64,000 bases of DNA from Serpula lacrymans var. lacrymans S7.9. Taxonomy: Eukaryota > Basidiomycota > Agaricomycetes > Boletales > Serpulaceae. The notes below the pieces were generated by a model. That model saw nothing but the letters and a program-made list of their open reading frames with translations. It was not told the DNA's origin and did not search any database. The stretch covers positions 1,768,308 through 1,832,307 of the forward strand of contig NW_006763291.1 of NCBI RefSeq assembly GCF_000218685.1. The letters run 5' to 3'. Position numbers and translations under genes: made by a program. Every line of letters begins with the position of its first letter. Positions within the stretch are counted from its first letter, which is position 1. Positions 44,466 through 56,064 of the stretch are shown here, in pieces.

Positions 44466-47037
44466 ATGACTGGCGCAAAGATTACACATTTTGAAACCCA
44501 TGGTGAGCTCACCCCTTTCCTTTTGTCTCCCCATGGCTCTTGCTGCGTCTCCGTCCATTCCCAAGTAGGTCATGCAGCATGACCGTGAATCGAGAAATAT
44601 GTATCAGGAAATGAAGCCAGCTATGCTTTGGTTATTGCCAGTGCATATAAGCTGAGCCTTCGTCTAGTCCATGACCTTTGTTGTCTTCGTCTTGTGGCTA
44701 ACTCTATATGTATATACAGACGTGCGATTCCCGACGTCACTCTCAGGCGATGGAACTGATGCTATGTTAGTTATTCTCTTCTCACTGCTACGACGTACTG
44801 TTAACTTTTCTCTTTTCTCTTTTCTTCATGGATCTACTAAATCAGGAACACGGACTGTGACTACTCTTCCGCTTATATCACGCTCTATACTTCCTCGTCC
44901 CTCGTCGGGCATGGCATGACATTCACTATCGGACGCGGAAATGAAATAGTGAGTAGATTCAACCCTCTATTTTGTTGTGCCCTCATTCACACGTTGTTTT
45001 ATCATCTCTATCAAAATTCATCTCAAAACCACTACTTTCCTCATTTAAGGTGTGCCAAGCAATCAAAGAGGTCGCGTCTCGCCTTGTTGGACGTGATACC
45101 GAACAGCTATTCGCGAATATGGGTGCAGCCTGGGACCATTTACTGGCTGATCCTCAGCTGAGATGGTACGTCTGTTTCCGCATCTCGAGCGTCCTTTTAT
45201 GCTCTAGAGCCTTGATTTACGAGCCGTATCTATACATCTATACTCCTATGCACGAACGATGCCCATCGTGTTATGTGTTCAGCCTTTGACAACGCTTTTC
45301 ACACGGATGTGTATTTGGTAGTTCATCCATCTCGCTCGATGTTTCTCGGGCTTTCTCAATCTTTCAGTGTGGCGACGACATTCTACATCATGGATGCTGA
45401 AAATGTATACACAGGATTGGCCCCGAAAAAGGAGTAATCCATATCGCCACTGGTGCTGTCAATAACGCCCTCTGGGACATGTACGCACGTGCACGAAGTA
45501 AGCCCCTCTGGAAGTTGGTAGTAGATATGTCACCCGTCAGTTCCCTCCTTACCATTAGATTTCCTGCCCCTAGTTTATGTTGTACTTTTATACTCTGTTC
45601 TTTGTTTTTCGTCGGAAACGTTAGCTGACCCCATTTTGACCTGAATAACAGGAAGAACTTGTTAGCGCTACCGCCTTCCGTTATATTACCGATGCAATCA
45701 CGCGCGAAGAAGCTCTCGCGATGCTCAAAGAGAAGGAGGCCGGGAAGAAGGACAGGGAGGCTAAAGTTAAAGAGCTGGGGTAAGCAGAACAGTAATTATA
45801 TCATCTTTCTCTGCTCATTAACGTCTCGTCGGGCACAGATATCCCGCATACGTGACTTCTGCTGGATGGCTTGGTGAGTACTCTTTTTTTTACACTCACA
45901 TATTACTGCTGTTGATGCAACTTGTTTTATTCTAGGCTATAGCGACGAAAAGGTCGCCCGTCTCACTAAAGAAGCTGTCTCAGCAGGGTTCAATCATTTC
46001 AAAATGAAAGTCGGTTCAAACGCTGCCTCCGACCTCCGTCGGGGCAAGATCATTCGCTCCATCATCGACGACCCCCAGTATCTCCCACCGGGTTCTTCTG
46101 GGCACTTGGGGCCTAGTGTCGAAGGCAAGAATGCAGGGCCAACCGGAGCTGTACTCATGATAGATGCGAACCAAGTCTGGGATGTGCCCCAAGCTATCGA
46201 GTACGTGAAGAGTCTGGAAGAAATTAAGCCATGGTAGGTCGACCTTCTTTTCCTTGGTCTGACATCCATTACAACTACAATCTTCTGCACAGGTTCATTG
46301 AAGAACCTACAGCACCCGATGATATCCTGGGACATGCCGCGATCCGGAGCGCACTCAAACCACACGGGATCGGCGTTGCGACAGGCGAGCACGCGCATAA
46401 TCGCATGATATTCAAACAGCTCCTCCAAGCACAAGCGATTGACGTCTGTCAAATCGACTCTTGCCGTCTGGCTGGCGTGAGCGAGGTCCTGAGTGTTCTC
46501 TTGATGGCTGCGAAGTGAGCTTTTCTTGTGGTCCAGACTTCTATTACGGCGCCTACTTGATTTGCATGTCAATGTCGTACGCTGAAACTCGTTGCTAGGT
46601 TTGGCGTTCCTGTTTGTCCACATGCAGGCGGTGTTGGGCTTTGTGAATATGTCATCCATCTCAGGTACGTAACGCTCACTCGTCCTTCTCTTGGTTATCC
46701 AATCAAGCGACGTCTTACAGTCTGATTGATTATATTGCTGTCTCTGGCACGATGGAGCGTAATGTTCTTGAGTTCGTCGATCACTTACACGAACACTTCC
46801 TCTACCCATGTTCGATCAACTCTCGTGGAAGATATAACGTGCCGACAAATGCTGCGGAGGGATACAGGTGCGCTTTGATCGATTTCCTTCCTGAACCGTG
46901 GCTCTGACAGGTGGCATCTTGACATATTGATGCCCGTACCGTAATCAACCCACAGTATCGAAATGCATAAGAACAGCATCGCTGAATATGAATGGCCGAA
47001 TGGCTCATATTGGGTGGAGGCAAAGGGCACAAAGTGA
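44466..47037 (+). CDS. enolase-superfamily L-fuconate dehydratase-like (ENOSF1-type)
   Basis: Mandelate-racemase-subgroup enzyme; ENOSF1 homologues dehydrate L-fuconate and related sugar acids. Exon chain: [87 protein letters not shown], the base lysine in [12 protein letters not shown], metal ligands in [27 protein letters not shown] and [11 protein letters not shown], the second catalytic region [15 protein letters not shown], then the lid and tail [20 protein letters not shown]. About ten short introns. All signature residues are present. Confidence 0.9.
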
Positions 47038-47521
47038 TTCTGCAGGGTATATATATAAACACATATTCGAGGCGTAGGGAAGGATTAACTTTATAGATTA
47101 TTTGCACTCGTTTCTACCTATCTTCTATACGTGCTCGTTCGTCGAAATTGCAGACAAAGAATGTATTTGTATTTTTATTCTAGTCTGACATGAAAGAGTC
47201 GTTTTATGGGCAGCAACTTGATCTTGATACATGTGGTAATTACGGCTCTAATTCTACAGGGTTTTGTACGCTACTATGAAAAGATCACAAGTAATCTAGC
47301 GTAGAACAGTGTCACCGAAGATAACCACATTAAATGTATACTATTTTAGAGGTAATCAAATCGTATGAGAAGGAGACTGAACCAGCTCTTCTATTCATTA
47401 AATAGTTATATCCGCTAACGTGGCAGTATGTCGTCGGGTTCCCGCGCGTTCAATGAATCGGGGGTTACCTATGCAAGTATGAGCTCTGCGGAGTCAATTC
47501 TGGCGTGTGTACCAGTCCGGC
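47038..47521. other. intergenic between convergent genes
   Basis: No gene recognised. Confidence 0.4.
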
Positions 47522-49205
47522 TCACACTGGTATGCGAGGGACCTCAATGATCCCTGTCCATGTTTCCTCATTATCAACTCCAGATTGCGTTGCTTCAGGA
47601 CCGACGCCAGGCCGTGACTGCCGATGTGAACCATTGCAATGCTCTAGCGGCACATTATGCGGCCAGTGATAAGTCTCGTCGTCATCGGTCCTACTTCCAA
47701 ACGTGAGCTGAGAAAATATCGATGTTATCGTGAGCCTGTTAGGGCCTAGCGTCGATAATCTTGTCATATCACGAAGGTTGAACAGAACGTGCGACGATAG
47801 TACACTATGCATAGCTAGCTGAAACCTTTGTTGATGCAAAGGGTGGAAGTGAGCTTGACTGGCTATAACTGCAAGAGTGTACGTACGTGTCAAGCAACCC
47901 GCTATACTCGGACTGAGACAAACTTTGGCTAAACCTAGCGCTACGCAATTCAAGAAATGACGTACTGGCGCAACGACGAAAACGAGGACGTTGACGGTAG
48001 AGAGGCCTGTTTTTCTCTGTGTCAGTTGTGATATTTGGTGGATACAATGAGAACTTACAAGCCAGACACACAATGTAGGAGATGCCGTCTTGATAGACTG
48101 TGTTTAGTAGCTGATGACGGCTAGAGCGGTGATGGCGGAAGTACTGGTATATCGTTAAAGACATTATGACTGGTTGCATTGCTCGTTGTGAACCAAGCTT
48201 GTATACTAGATAAATGAAATTGACTGACTGAGCTCGAAGACCAGCAGCATGCCGTAGTTGATCCCGAAGATCCTACTCCCTGCAGCTACAAAACAGCGTG
48301 GGGTCCTTTCAAAAGATGGAGCATCTACCCAACGTCAAGTAAATCCATCTGTTGTTCTCTCCAGACAGAAAGAACTTACATTGTATAGAACGCAGTTCAT
48401 GGATTTCAATAAGTATAGTGGCAACCTCGGCAACCTAGAATCATCAGTTTTGTTAGCAGCTCCAGACTCATGATTCCACGTTAGACGCTCACAGAAATGT
48501 ATAAGATGAATGCGATTAGCAGTTTCCTACTGCATTGGTACAATGCGTACGTTCGCAGTAATATTAGCCCTGTATGATAGCTCTAAATTATGGTGCGCGA
48601 AGACAGCGTCCACACTAACGAAATTGACATACCTTCCGCTGCCCAGATCCCAAACGTGTTTAGCCCTGAAACTCGTTTGAGTAGTAAAATGGAAAAAAGT
48701 TGATTCACCTCACATGATGCAGCATCATACCATGGCCGACACTGAGGTAATAAATAAGCGTCACCATTGCCTCGGGGGCAGAGAAAAACATACACTCGTC
48801 TCATGATATGGCATGAAAGTAACTGGAAGGGCCCGTTCGAACAAATCGAACATCAAAGTTCGAGAGAACTCACAGTAGAAATCCGTTAAGAGGCCAAGAA
48901 GAGGAATGTAGCGCGAACCAAAGAAGAATGTTTCTACAAGACCCCAGCTTCTAATCCATATGTGGCGTACCTAGGAATTGTAATGAACAGGCCAGAATTA
49001 TCACAAAGTCACGGGATATACCTACCTCTTGATCAAATGTCAAGGAATAGTCAAAAATCTGGCGAGTGGATGTGAGAACACATTGGAAAACAAGGAATAA
49101 CGGGATGCTCACCCAGATAGTAAAGCTGACAACTATAAGAGGAGCCCAACCGATTTTTTCAACACTATGATCAGCTTCAAAAAAACGTGCTAGTGGTGAA
49201 ATCAT
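47522..49205 (-). CDS. DUF6533-type seven-transmembrane protein
   Basis: Basidiomycete-expanded membrane family of unknown function, GPCR-like in topology. Exon 1 (49113-49205) starts MISPLARFFEADHSVEKIGW and runs into a hydrophobic SFTIW. Then IFDYSLTFDQE, VRHIWIRSWGLVETFFFGSR, YIPLLGLLTDFYC, SAPEAMVTLIYYL, LNTFGIWAAEG, LILLRTYALYQCSRKLLIAF, VAEVATILIEIHELR, SRIFGINYGMLLVFE, LLNTVYQDGISYIVCLACLS, TVNVLVFVVAP and LAMHSVLSSHVLFNLRDMTR. The cytoplasmic tail ends at 47522. The DQEVRHIW and LLRTYALY blocks are the family signatures. About nine introns; some internal boundaries are provisional. Confidence 0.72.
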
Positions 49206-50140
49206 ACCTTTAAAGTACTATTTATGATAGGTTTCATGAATAGGTTTTAGCAGATGTTGTTAGAAGATTAAAGGAATAACGATACCTTGACTGTCTGCAA
49301 ATAAGAAACGACTGAGGCTACATTGATCATCTGGTAAAGGTCCGCAGGCAGTGAGTCCAGAGGATGAACGTCCAATGGACAATTCGAAGGCTTACCTGCA
49401 TTTATAGCACGTTGCCAAATTGACGTACGCTCGCTTGGTAGTCGGGAGGTTTCCGGTGCAGATATCATTGCGAACTTGTTCTGATTTGGTATCACATGCT
49501 CCAGATCTAAATTTTACCATCGAGTTAACGTACAGCTGGTAAAATGAATAGCAGCCTTCGCTCATTGGAGCGCTCAACTCGAATGGATAAGAAGAACCCA
49601 CCAGAAAAGATCTTGGGTAAGCATATTCGCGGCTCGTCACTTTGGTGATCTGGATGGTGAACCTGAGCCTGACAGAACTTTCCAGGGATGACAGGAGACC
49701 CGTCAAGAAACAAGGCTGCTACCAGTGGATCAGATGCATCATACGTAACGCGTAAGGCATCGATGGCTCGTGGTACTATCATGCCAGTGGAAATAAACCG
49801 AATGCAGCTGGGACCGGGTAATTTAATTCATTTGGAGGAACCCCCGTTCGGTAGTAATAAGGAGGCCCATCATTGACCGTGTGTATAATGCAGCAATACG
49901 AGAATGTACACCTTGATCTAATAGAGAGACTCCGAAACAGTTCGAAGAGTCCAAGATTACAAGTCACGTGAAGCCGTTTGCGTAACAGCCCAATGTAGAA
50001 GCCTGCTGGTAAATTGTGAAATCATACACACTTGAATCACAAGTCTAAATCTACTAAATATACCATGGCCCTCCGGGGCAGACCTGGACCCGACATCTCA
50101 CATTGTACAGTGCATTATTTGGGATACATTGCTTCATTAT
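49206..50140 (-). other. possible multi-exon gene, unresolved
   Basis: Minus-strand pieces with coding character and plausible splice sites: about 49525-49790 (RVTYDASDPLVAALFLDGSP), 49500-49706 (SVRLRFTIQITKVTSREYAY ... ELSAPMSEGCYSFYQLYVN) and 49400-49500 (KSEQVRNDICTGNLPTTKRA). I do not recognise the family and could not fix the start or end, so no CDS is called. Confidence 0.35.
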
Positions 50141-50574
50141 CACTGGTACATTAACACTAGGTCAAACTTTAGTAAGGTTAGTGGAAGCCCACTATGGCGG
50201 TGGACAACACTTAAAAGGGGAAACAAAGAATTGGAATCAAGATGTGATTTAAGGTGGGGAGAAACTAGTCTACTGTACCATATGTTGAGCAACAGGTTAT
50301 ATATGTGTAGTATAGTATTCCAACTGGCCATGATGATGCCATAATCAGTATGATGTCATGCTCCTTTGTGAGCGACGCTTACACGCTCCCCGGCTGAGTT
50401 TTGTTTTTGAGATTGTTTGAGCAAGAACCAGTCGTCAAGTGCTTGACAGTCCTCAAGGTCGGATCTTTTAAGCCATTCATTGTGTTTGGGAGGGTATTTT
50501 AACCATTGTATGAGGAATTGAGAACTGCCACCAACTTTTCGCTCATCAATTATGTGCTCGATGAATGCTTCTTC

Positions 50575-51070
50575 TGTGAGGCAACATTAAACTAAAACAA
50601 AAACGATACCCATCTCCGACTGCACTTGCAGGGAGTAAGAGGTACAAGGAGTTTGAGGTCGACAGATGCTAGAGATTATAGCAAGTAGAGGACTTGGAGT
50701 AAACTCAATGGTTTCTGTTGAGGAGTAAAGCGGGTAATCCAAGTAATAGAAAGCTAAAGAACAATACATGGGTATGTAGAGTTTTTATAGCTATTTGTCT
50801 ATCCCTCAGACCAAAATTAGAATAAAGGAAAAGTGGTCTGAGGAAGAAACTATCCAATAAGAAAAAATATTTTCCAGGCACTGATGGGGCTTGGAGCTGG
50901 TTGGCGAGATCTCAGCTACTAGTCCTTACCCATTGTGCTGGCTGGCTGGGAGTACTACCCAGTCTCTGATCTGCAATATGAAGTGGTAACAATGGTTAAG
51001 AAAGCCTGCGAGGGCTATGAGGAGTAGGATAGCAAAGGATACCTCTAGCCCTAGAGCCAGAGGTGTAACA
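50575..51070 (-). mobile_element. LTR family 2 inserted between integrase and chromodomain
   Basis: On the minus strand it starts TGTTACACCTCTGGCTC and ends TTGCCTCACA (496 bp). It contains a TATAAAAAC promoter-like box followed by CTACATACCCATG. Related to 15731-16344. The interrupted coding sequence resumes immediately after it at GAAGAAGCATTC. A matching 5-bp target duplication is not visible. Confidence 0.6.
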
Positions 51071-52678
51071 GGGAAAGCGTCTGAGAGCCAAGACATGGAA
51101 CAAAAAGATATGAAAATAAGAAAATGAAAATGGTCCTTACATCTTCTTGGCTATCTGCTGTGAGGACAGAGCCAGGACAAATGAAGACACGGGAGGGGAA
51201 GAGTGAATCATTGTTCGCAACGTGCAGTTCAAGTAGGGAGACGTGGAACATCGGGAAGAGTTTTGAGGACTCGGGGGAGATCTAGTGTGTAGTTGGAGTG
51301 TTGATGGTCAGCTATTAATACTTTATAAGGACTGTCATTGCAAGGCATGAGCTTAGCAACATGGCTGTCTTTTTTTCAAATGTAATAGCATCTTTGGTTG
51401 TGTGTGGACAACATAACAAGGTCACTGACATTGTAAGCCGGGTTGGGTGCACAGTGTTTATCTGCGGAGGTGGCTTGAGAAGTCTTGGCTGCCAGAAGAT
51501 TGTCTTGGGCTTCAGCAACGTCAAGCTCCCATTTGGAAAGGAAGTTGGCAGTGTTGTGAGTGTCGGCGTTATGCTCATCAGGGAGAATGAAGGGAGGGAG
51601 CAGGCGGGGAAAGCGTCCAATGTGGAGGTGAAAGGGAGAGAACCCTGTGCTGGCATTAATAGAATTCATTAGATTGAAGAGTATGAGTGGGAGGGCTTTG
51701 ACCCATCCTTGTTGATTACAAGCTACAAAATATTGTAAACACTGGTTGACTGTCTTATTTGTGCGTTCATTTGCACCATCCGTTTGAGGGTGATATGAGG
51801 TAGAAAGTTTCAATTTGATGCCGGTGAGAGTGTGAAGTGGGCACCAGAAACGTGATAGAAAGAGCTTGCCGCGGTCGTTGGAGACAATATTGAGAGGAAG
51901 CCCTTTTTTGCAATACCAGTGGCCAAAAAACAATTTTGCGAATTGTTTGGCGGAGATATTGTCTCTCCAGGGGACAAGGCATATGTTGGAGTTGAGCCTG
52001 TCTGTCATAGTGATTAGCATGTTGAAACCGGAATCGTCTGGAAAGGGGCCAATAAAATTGATGGTGACGGAGCCACCTCGACCATCGGGGATAGGGATAG
52101 GATGTAAGGGCCCAGGCAGTTTTGTCGTTTGGGATTTGTTGCACATGCATCCGGAGCAGGCTGGGATGTAAGCCTCTGTGGGATTGCATCTCATATTTGG
52201 CCAGTAATAAGACATGCGCAGATGGGCATACAATATGTTGGCACCAAAGTGCCCGAGCACATTATGAGCTAGATGAAAGAGATGCTCGTGAAGTTTATTG
52301 ATACGAGGGACAACAAGGCAATCTTTGGTGAAGAGGAGTTCATTGCAGAGGGAGGCACCAGGGACGGAGTCCAAGTTGAGCTTTATCTTGAGGCAGAATG
52401 GGTCTGCTTGGTAACCGTCACAAATTTGATTAAGCAGGGAGGCATCAGGCATCACAGAAAGCACGGGAGCTACGATATGGGAAGCAGTCGTTGAGGAAGT
52501 TAGGAAATGGAAGAGACGGGAAAGGGCATTGGAAACTAGGTTGTCTTTGCCCTTGAGGTAAACAATGGTGAGGTTGTATTGTGCCATGTATTTGGCCCAG
52601 CGTGCTTGTCGTCGAGAAAAATTATGTTGTGTAGCAAAGTTTTCTAGTGTGCAATAGTCAGTGAAAATTGTGATAGAT

Positions 52679-52830
52679 GCACTCCGGAGTTCCACCCTCC
52701 ATTTCTTCAAGGCTCTGATGATGACAAGTAATTCCTTTTTGTGGACAGGGTAGTGCACTCCGGAGTTCCACCCTCCATTTCTTCAAGGCTCTGATGATGG
52801 CAAGTAATTCCTTTTTGTGGACAGGGTAGT
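52679..52830. repeat. 76-bp tandem duplication in the chromovirus RNase H
   Basis: The segment from GCACTCCGGAGTTCCACC to TGGACAGGGTAGT occurs twice in a row with a 76-bp period and one difference (GATGATGA versus GATGATGG). 76 is not a multiple of 3, so it shifts the frame. Confidence 0.9.
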
Positions 52831-53938
52831 TGAGTTTGGTGTCATGTAGATGGAATTGAAGGCTACAGAATGCACTGTTTATCAAGTTGTGCCCCATGGT
52901 AGTATAGTGCCAGTGCAACAATTGCTGGTGTCCGTAGTGAAGAAGATTTTGTTGTCTCCCAGGTTGTCGTGGTCAATGGTTGTGAGGCAGGAAGGGCTAG
53001 TTACCATGTTGTTGATAGCCTGGAAGTTGAGCTGATGTTCAGAAGTCCAAGGCGGGAATTTCTTGTCGGCTTCTTTGGTGGTGAGCTGGTTGAGGGCGAC
53101 AGTGTGAGATGTGAGAGTAGGGAGATGACAAGATAGGTATTGTGCCAGGCCCAAAAATGCTCTAACGTCAGTAGCGGAATGGGGGGTGGGCCATTCAAGT
53201 AGGTGAGCAATTTTCTTCTTATCAGGTTCAATGCCAAATTGCAAGATGTAATGGCCAAGGAAGTCAATCTTGGTATTGAAAAGTGAGGTTTTCTTTGGGG
53301 AGCAGTATAAGGCCGCCGCTTGAAGGGCGTCAAGAATGGCAAAAATGTTGTGCGTGTGTTCTTTGACAGTTTGGGACTAGATGATTATGTTGTCGAGATA
53401 TACATGGCAGATTTTGCCAAAAAGGTGTTGGAGGGCTGCGGACATGCAAAGTTGATAGACAGTAGGGGCATTCCGGACGCCTATGGGCAGGCATTATTGT
53501 CCATTCATAAAGACCAAAGGACTGCCAAATATTTGATGTTGTTGGGATGAACTTTAGTCTGGAAGAACAAATCAGTCATGTCCATTTTTCCAAATATTTT
53601 TCCTTTGGCACAGTCTCACAGGATGTCCTCAATGCAAGGAAGCGGGTGATTATCAGGATTTGTATTGAGGTTTAAGAGATGAAAATCATTGACCCAGCAA
53701 GAAAGTACGTTTGGGTCAGCTTTTGGAATGATAAAGGCAGGAGATGAGTGGGGACTTTCAGATGGGCAAATGTGACCATTTGCAATATGGAGATCAAGGA
53801 GAGTCTTCCAGGCCTCTCGGTATTTACGTGGGCAACTGTAGGAGCGAGTTTGAATAATCATCTGGGGATCCTTCAGATGTACGCAAAAGAGAACATTGGA
53901 TGGTAGCGTGTTGTTGTGTGGGATATTGGCCGGGAAAC

Positions 53939-54348
53939 TGTTACAATTGACGTACCAGTACCTACTTATGCTTCACTTTTCGTACTTTTACTTTGACTTT
54001 TTCCAAGTCACATGACCATTTACTTTACTTTACATTTTCGGACTTTTTATAAGTCACATGACCAATCATGTGACACATCACATGACCAGTGTCTGGGCTC
54101 ACCATGTGACCGGTCACATGCTAAACATTGGACTTTAAACTTTATTTACAACTGTACAGTACCTCATGTATTTTAGTATATATACAGGAGCAATACATGG
54201 GGAAGGACTCAGCAAGTTCTCCTGTTGTCTACCAACAACTAACTTGTCAAAACCTAATGGGTAACCACTCCCACCTCTTCCTCTTCTTTTGAGTGTTGTT
54301 TCATTGTGCTCCAGTGCCCCAAGACTGTGTCTTGTTGGTGTTGTCACA
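53939..54348 (+). mobile_element. solo LTR, gypsy LTR family 1
   Basis: Starts TGTTACAATTGACG, ends TTGTCACA; 410 bp. It shares the terminal segment CAGCAAGTTCTCCTGTTGTCTACCAAC-type block with the LTRs at 830-1242 and 61677-62092. Flanks GAAAC and GAAAT give a 4-of-5 target duplication. It lies in the pol of the minus-strand chromovirus. Unlike its relatives, it has several copies of a TCACATGACC motif at 54005-54120. Confidence 0.8.
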
Positions 54349-55368
54349 GAAATGGTGTCGATGATGAGAACTGTTGTTAGAAAACCACACACAAAAACAA
54401 ACAAACACACAATCCTCCCAGATTCCACGGAACTTGTTTATGGGCTTTGCCTCCTAGAACAGTGGAGTGGTCTGGTTGTTCGTGGGGTGGTACGTATAAA
54501 GATCCTTCAAAGTAAAACCCAGAGGTGTATGAGTGTGGGTTTTGAGGAGGATGGATAGTTGAATTTATATAAAGATAGGGGCTTTGTGGCGAGTATGGAC
54601 GAGCACTACCTTGCTAATCGTAGCACAAGGTAGGTTTGAGAACAACGAGGATGACAAAGTGACAAGGTTCCCAGTGATAGCAGGCTCCTGACGCACAAAC
54701 TGTAGTGCTCAGAAGGACTCTAATCGAAGGGGATGACAATCACTTTCAAAAAGTGACAAGTGACGATGACAGCAGTTGACAGTGGTAGCAGTGGGAAGTG
54801 TTGTGACCACACTAAATCACAAGTAGGAGAGTAGTGAACTTGAGATTAGAGAAGAAGTCTGGATTGGATTTCTTGTTCTTTTTACAAGGTAAAATACAGG
54901 GGTTTATATAGTGAAAGAAAAGTAGGCTATGCACAGTATAGCTGTGCAAAAAGAATGAGAAAGAACATGAAGGAAGGAATGTATGCTGACGAATCCTGCG
55001 TAGGTAGTACAGGATAAGATTGTCAAAAAAGGAAAAGAAAGAGATAGAACAATGAATGCTGTGAGTAATGTCACAGGTTTGTACAGCCATAAAGTAAAGT
55101 CCAATAGCAAAAAGAGAGCAGGAAAATCATGATGTCATGGGAAGATGCAGTAAAAAAAGGGCAAGGCAAAACACTATCACTATCAGTATCAACACAGTTC
55201 CTTTATTGTCAGTCAGGCATTCTAAAAAAATATGTGTCCATAAAAATGATTCGAAAATCAAAAATAATCGCACTGTAAATGAATGTTCTGCTGAAGAAAA
55301 AGAAACTGGAGCCACCGGTCCACCACCTAGTCCAAATCCGACAGTTCCATGGCCTTACCAATGGACTG
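54349..55368. other. no gene recognised
   Basis: Between the solo LTR and the inverted arm. The opposite flank of the LTR does not continue the chromovirus pol in a recognisable way. Short hydrophobic ORFs on the minus strand around 54812-55315 look like chance. Confidence 0.4.
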
Positions 55369-56064
55369 GTTGTGTTGGACCACCTGATCAAACAAGGGAG
55401 GGAGAGGACTAGTTCCAATTTGGAACAAGTGAGTCCCAGGGAGCGTGTGGTAGGTGTAGCTGTAGCAAAGACGATGGACAAAAGATAAGTGTACCCAAGT
55501 GAATGGGACAGCGATGAACATGGGCGACGCAAGGGGATGAACCTTCTCCAGCTCAAAAACTACCCACCCACGCTCCAACCAGGCAAGACGAGCGACCGAT
55601 GTTTTGATAGTATATGATGGCAGATCGACGTCATGAAGATGGACCTGTTGCCCTATTTGGACCGGCCGCCGGGGCTTTGCTGATATCAGCAGTGGCATGT
55701 GGTAGTCAACGGATCGGCAACGGAAGTGGATAGGAAGTGGTGACATCAGAAATGGTGGGGGTGCAAATAAGATGAGGAGGAGGAGGGTGGAGGTGACGGA
55801 AAAGTGGATTAGAATGGGGATCCAGAAACGACCGTCAGGTGAGAATAAAAAGGAGAGGAAGGGGCCCATGGTGGGGCTGGGCAAAGGAAGGGGAGTAAGG
55901 GAAACGACAAAAGCGAGGGCGCAATGCAATGTGTAGCCAGTGGCGACGCAAAAATTTGCCGAAATGCCGAAACATGGAAAGTACCGGATGGAAAAGCAAA
56001 GGTGAGCGTGACTGGATTGCCTAATAGAGGTGGTGCTGATCAGCCACAAGTTCAAAAAGGGCAA
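55327..56064 (-). CDS. repeat-associated ORF, unknown protein
   Basis: A minus-strand open frame of 245 codons whose first codon is TTG; the first in-frame ATG (at GPFLSFLFSPDGRFW) would give about 145 aa. It encodes hydrophobic stretches (IHFSVTSTLLLLILFA) and a C-terminal half with SARLAWLERGWVVFELEKV-like text. The same frame is open in the right arm up to the window end. The degenerate copy at 16.6 kb retains only the start. No known family; it may be chance openness in a conserved repeat. Confidence 0.3.
   Translation of the reverse strand: MPFLNLWLISTTSIRQSSHAHLCFSIRYFPCFGISANFCVATGYTLHCALAFVVSLTPLPLPSPTMGPFLSFLFSPDGRFWIPILIHFSVTSTLLLLILFAPPPFLMSPLPIHFRCRSVDYHMPLLISAKPRRPVQIGQQVHLHDVDLPSYTIKTSVARLAWLERGWVVFELEKVHPLASPMFIAVPFTWVHLSFVHRLCYSYTYHTLPGTHLFQIGTSPLPPLFDQVVQHNQSIGKAMELSDLD

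Larger units (their letters stand above)
50370..53938 (-). pseudogene. chromovirus (Ty3/gypsy) pol remnant, minus strand
   Basis: Read downward from 53938: reverse transcriptase start SRPHSSPAFIIPKADPN-like block (PAFIIPKADPNVLSCWVNDF), IEDIL, GIEPDKKKIAHLLEWPTPHS, ATDVRAFLGLAQYL. RNase H follows (YPVHKKELLVIIRALKKWRV, TIFTDYCTLENFATQ), then the integrase zinc region LGHFGANILYAHLRMSYYWP with CSGCMC. The core is INFIGPFPDDSGFN, IVSNDRGKLFLSRFW and TDGANERTNKTVNQC, followed by a post-core region. A chromodomain (EEAFIEHIIDERKVGGSSQF ... NEWLKRSDLEDC) lies at about 50400-50582. Several frame changes, a 76-bp tandem duplication in RNase H and two LTR insertions (50575-51070, 53939-54348) inactivate it. 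Gag and protease were not found upstream. Confidence 0.85.

Noticed and set aside
45994..46809. Minus-strand ORF of 271 codons
   Set aside because: Antisense to well-conserved exons of the enolase-superfamily gene.
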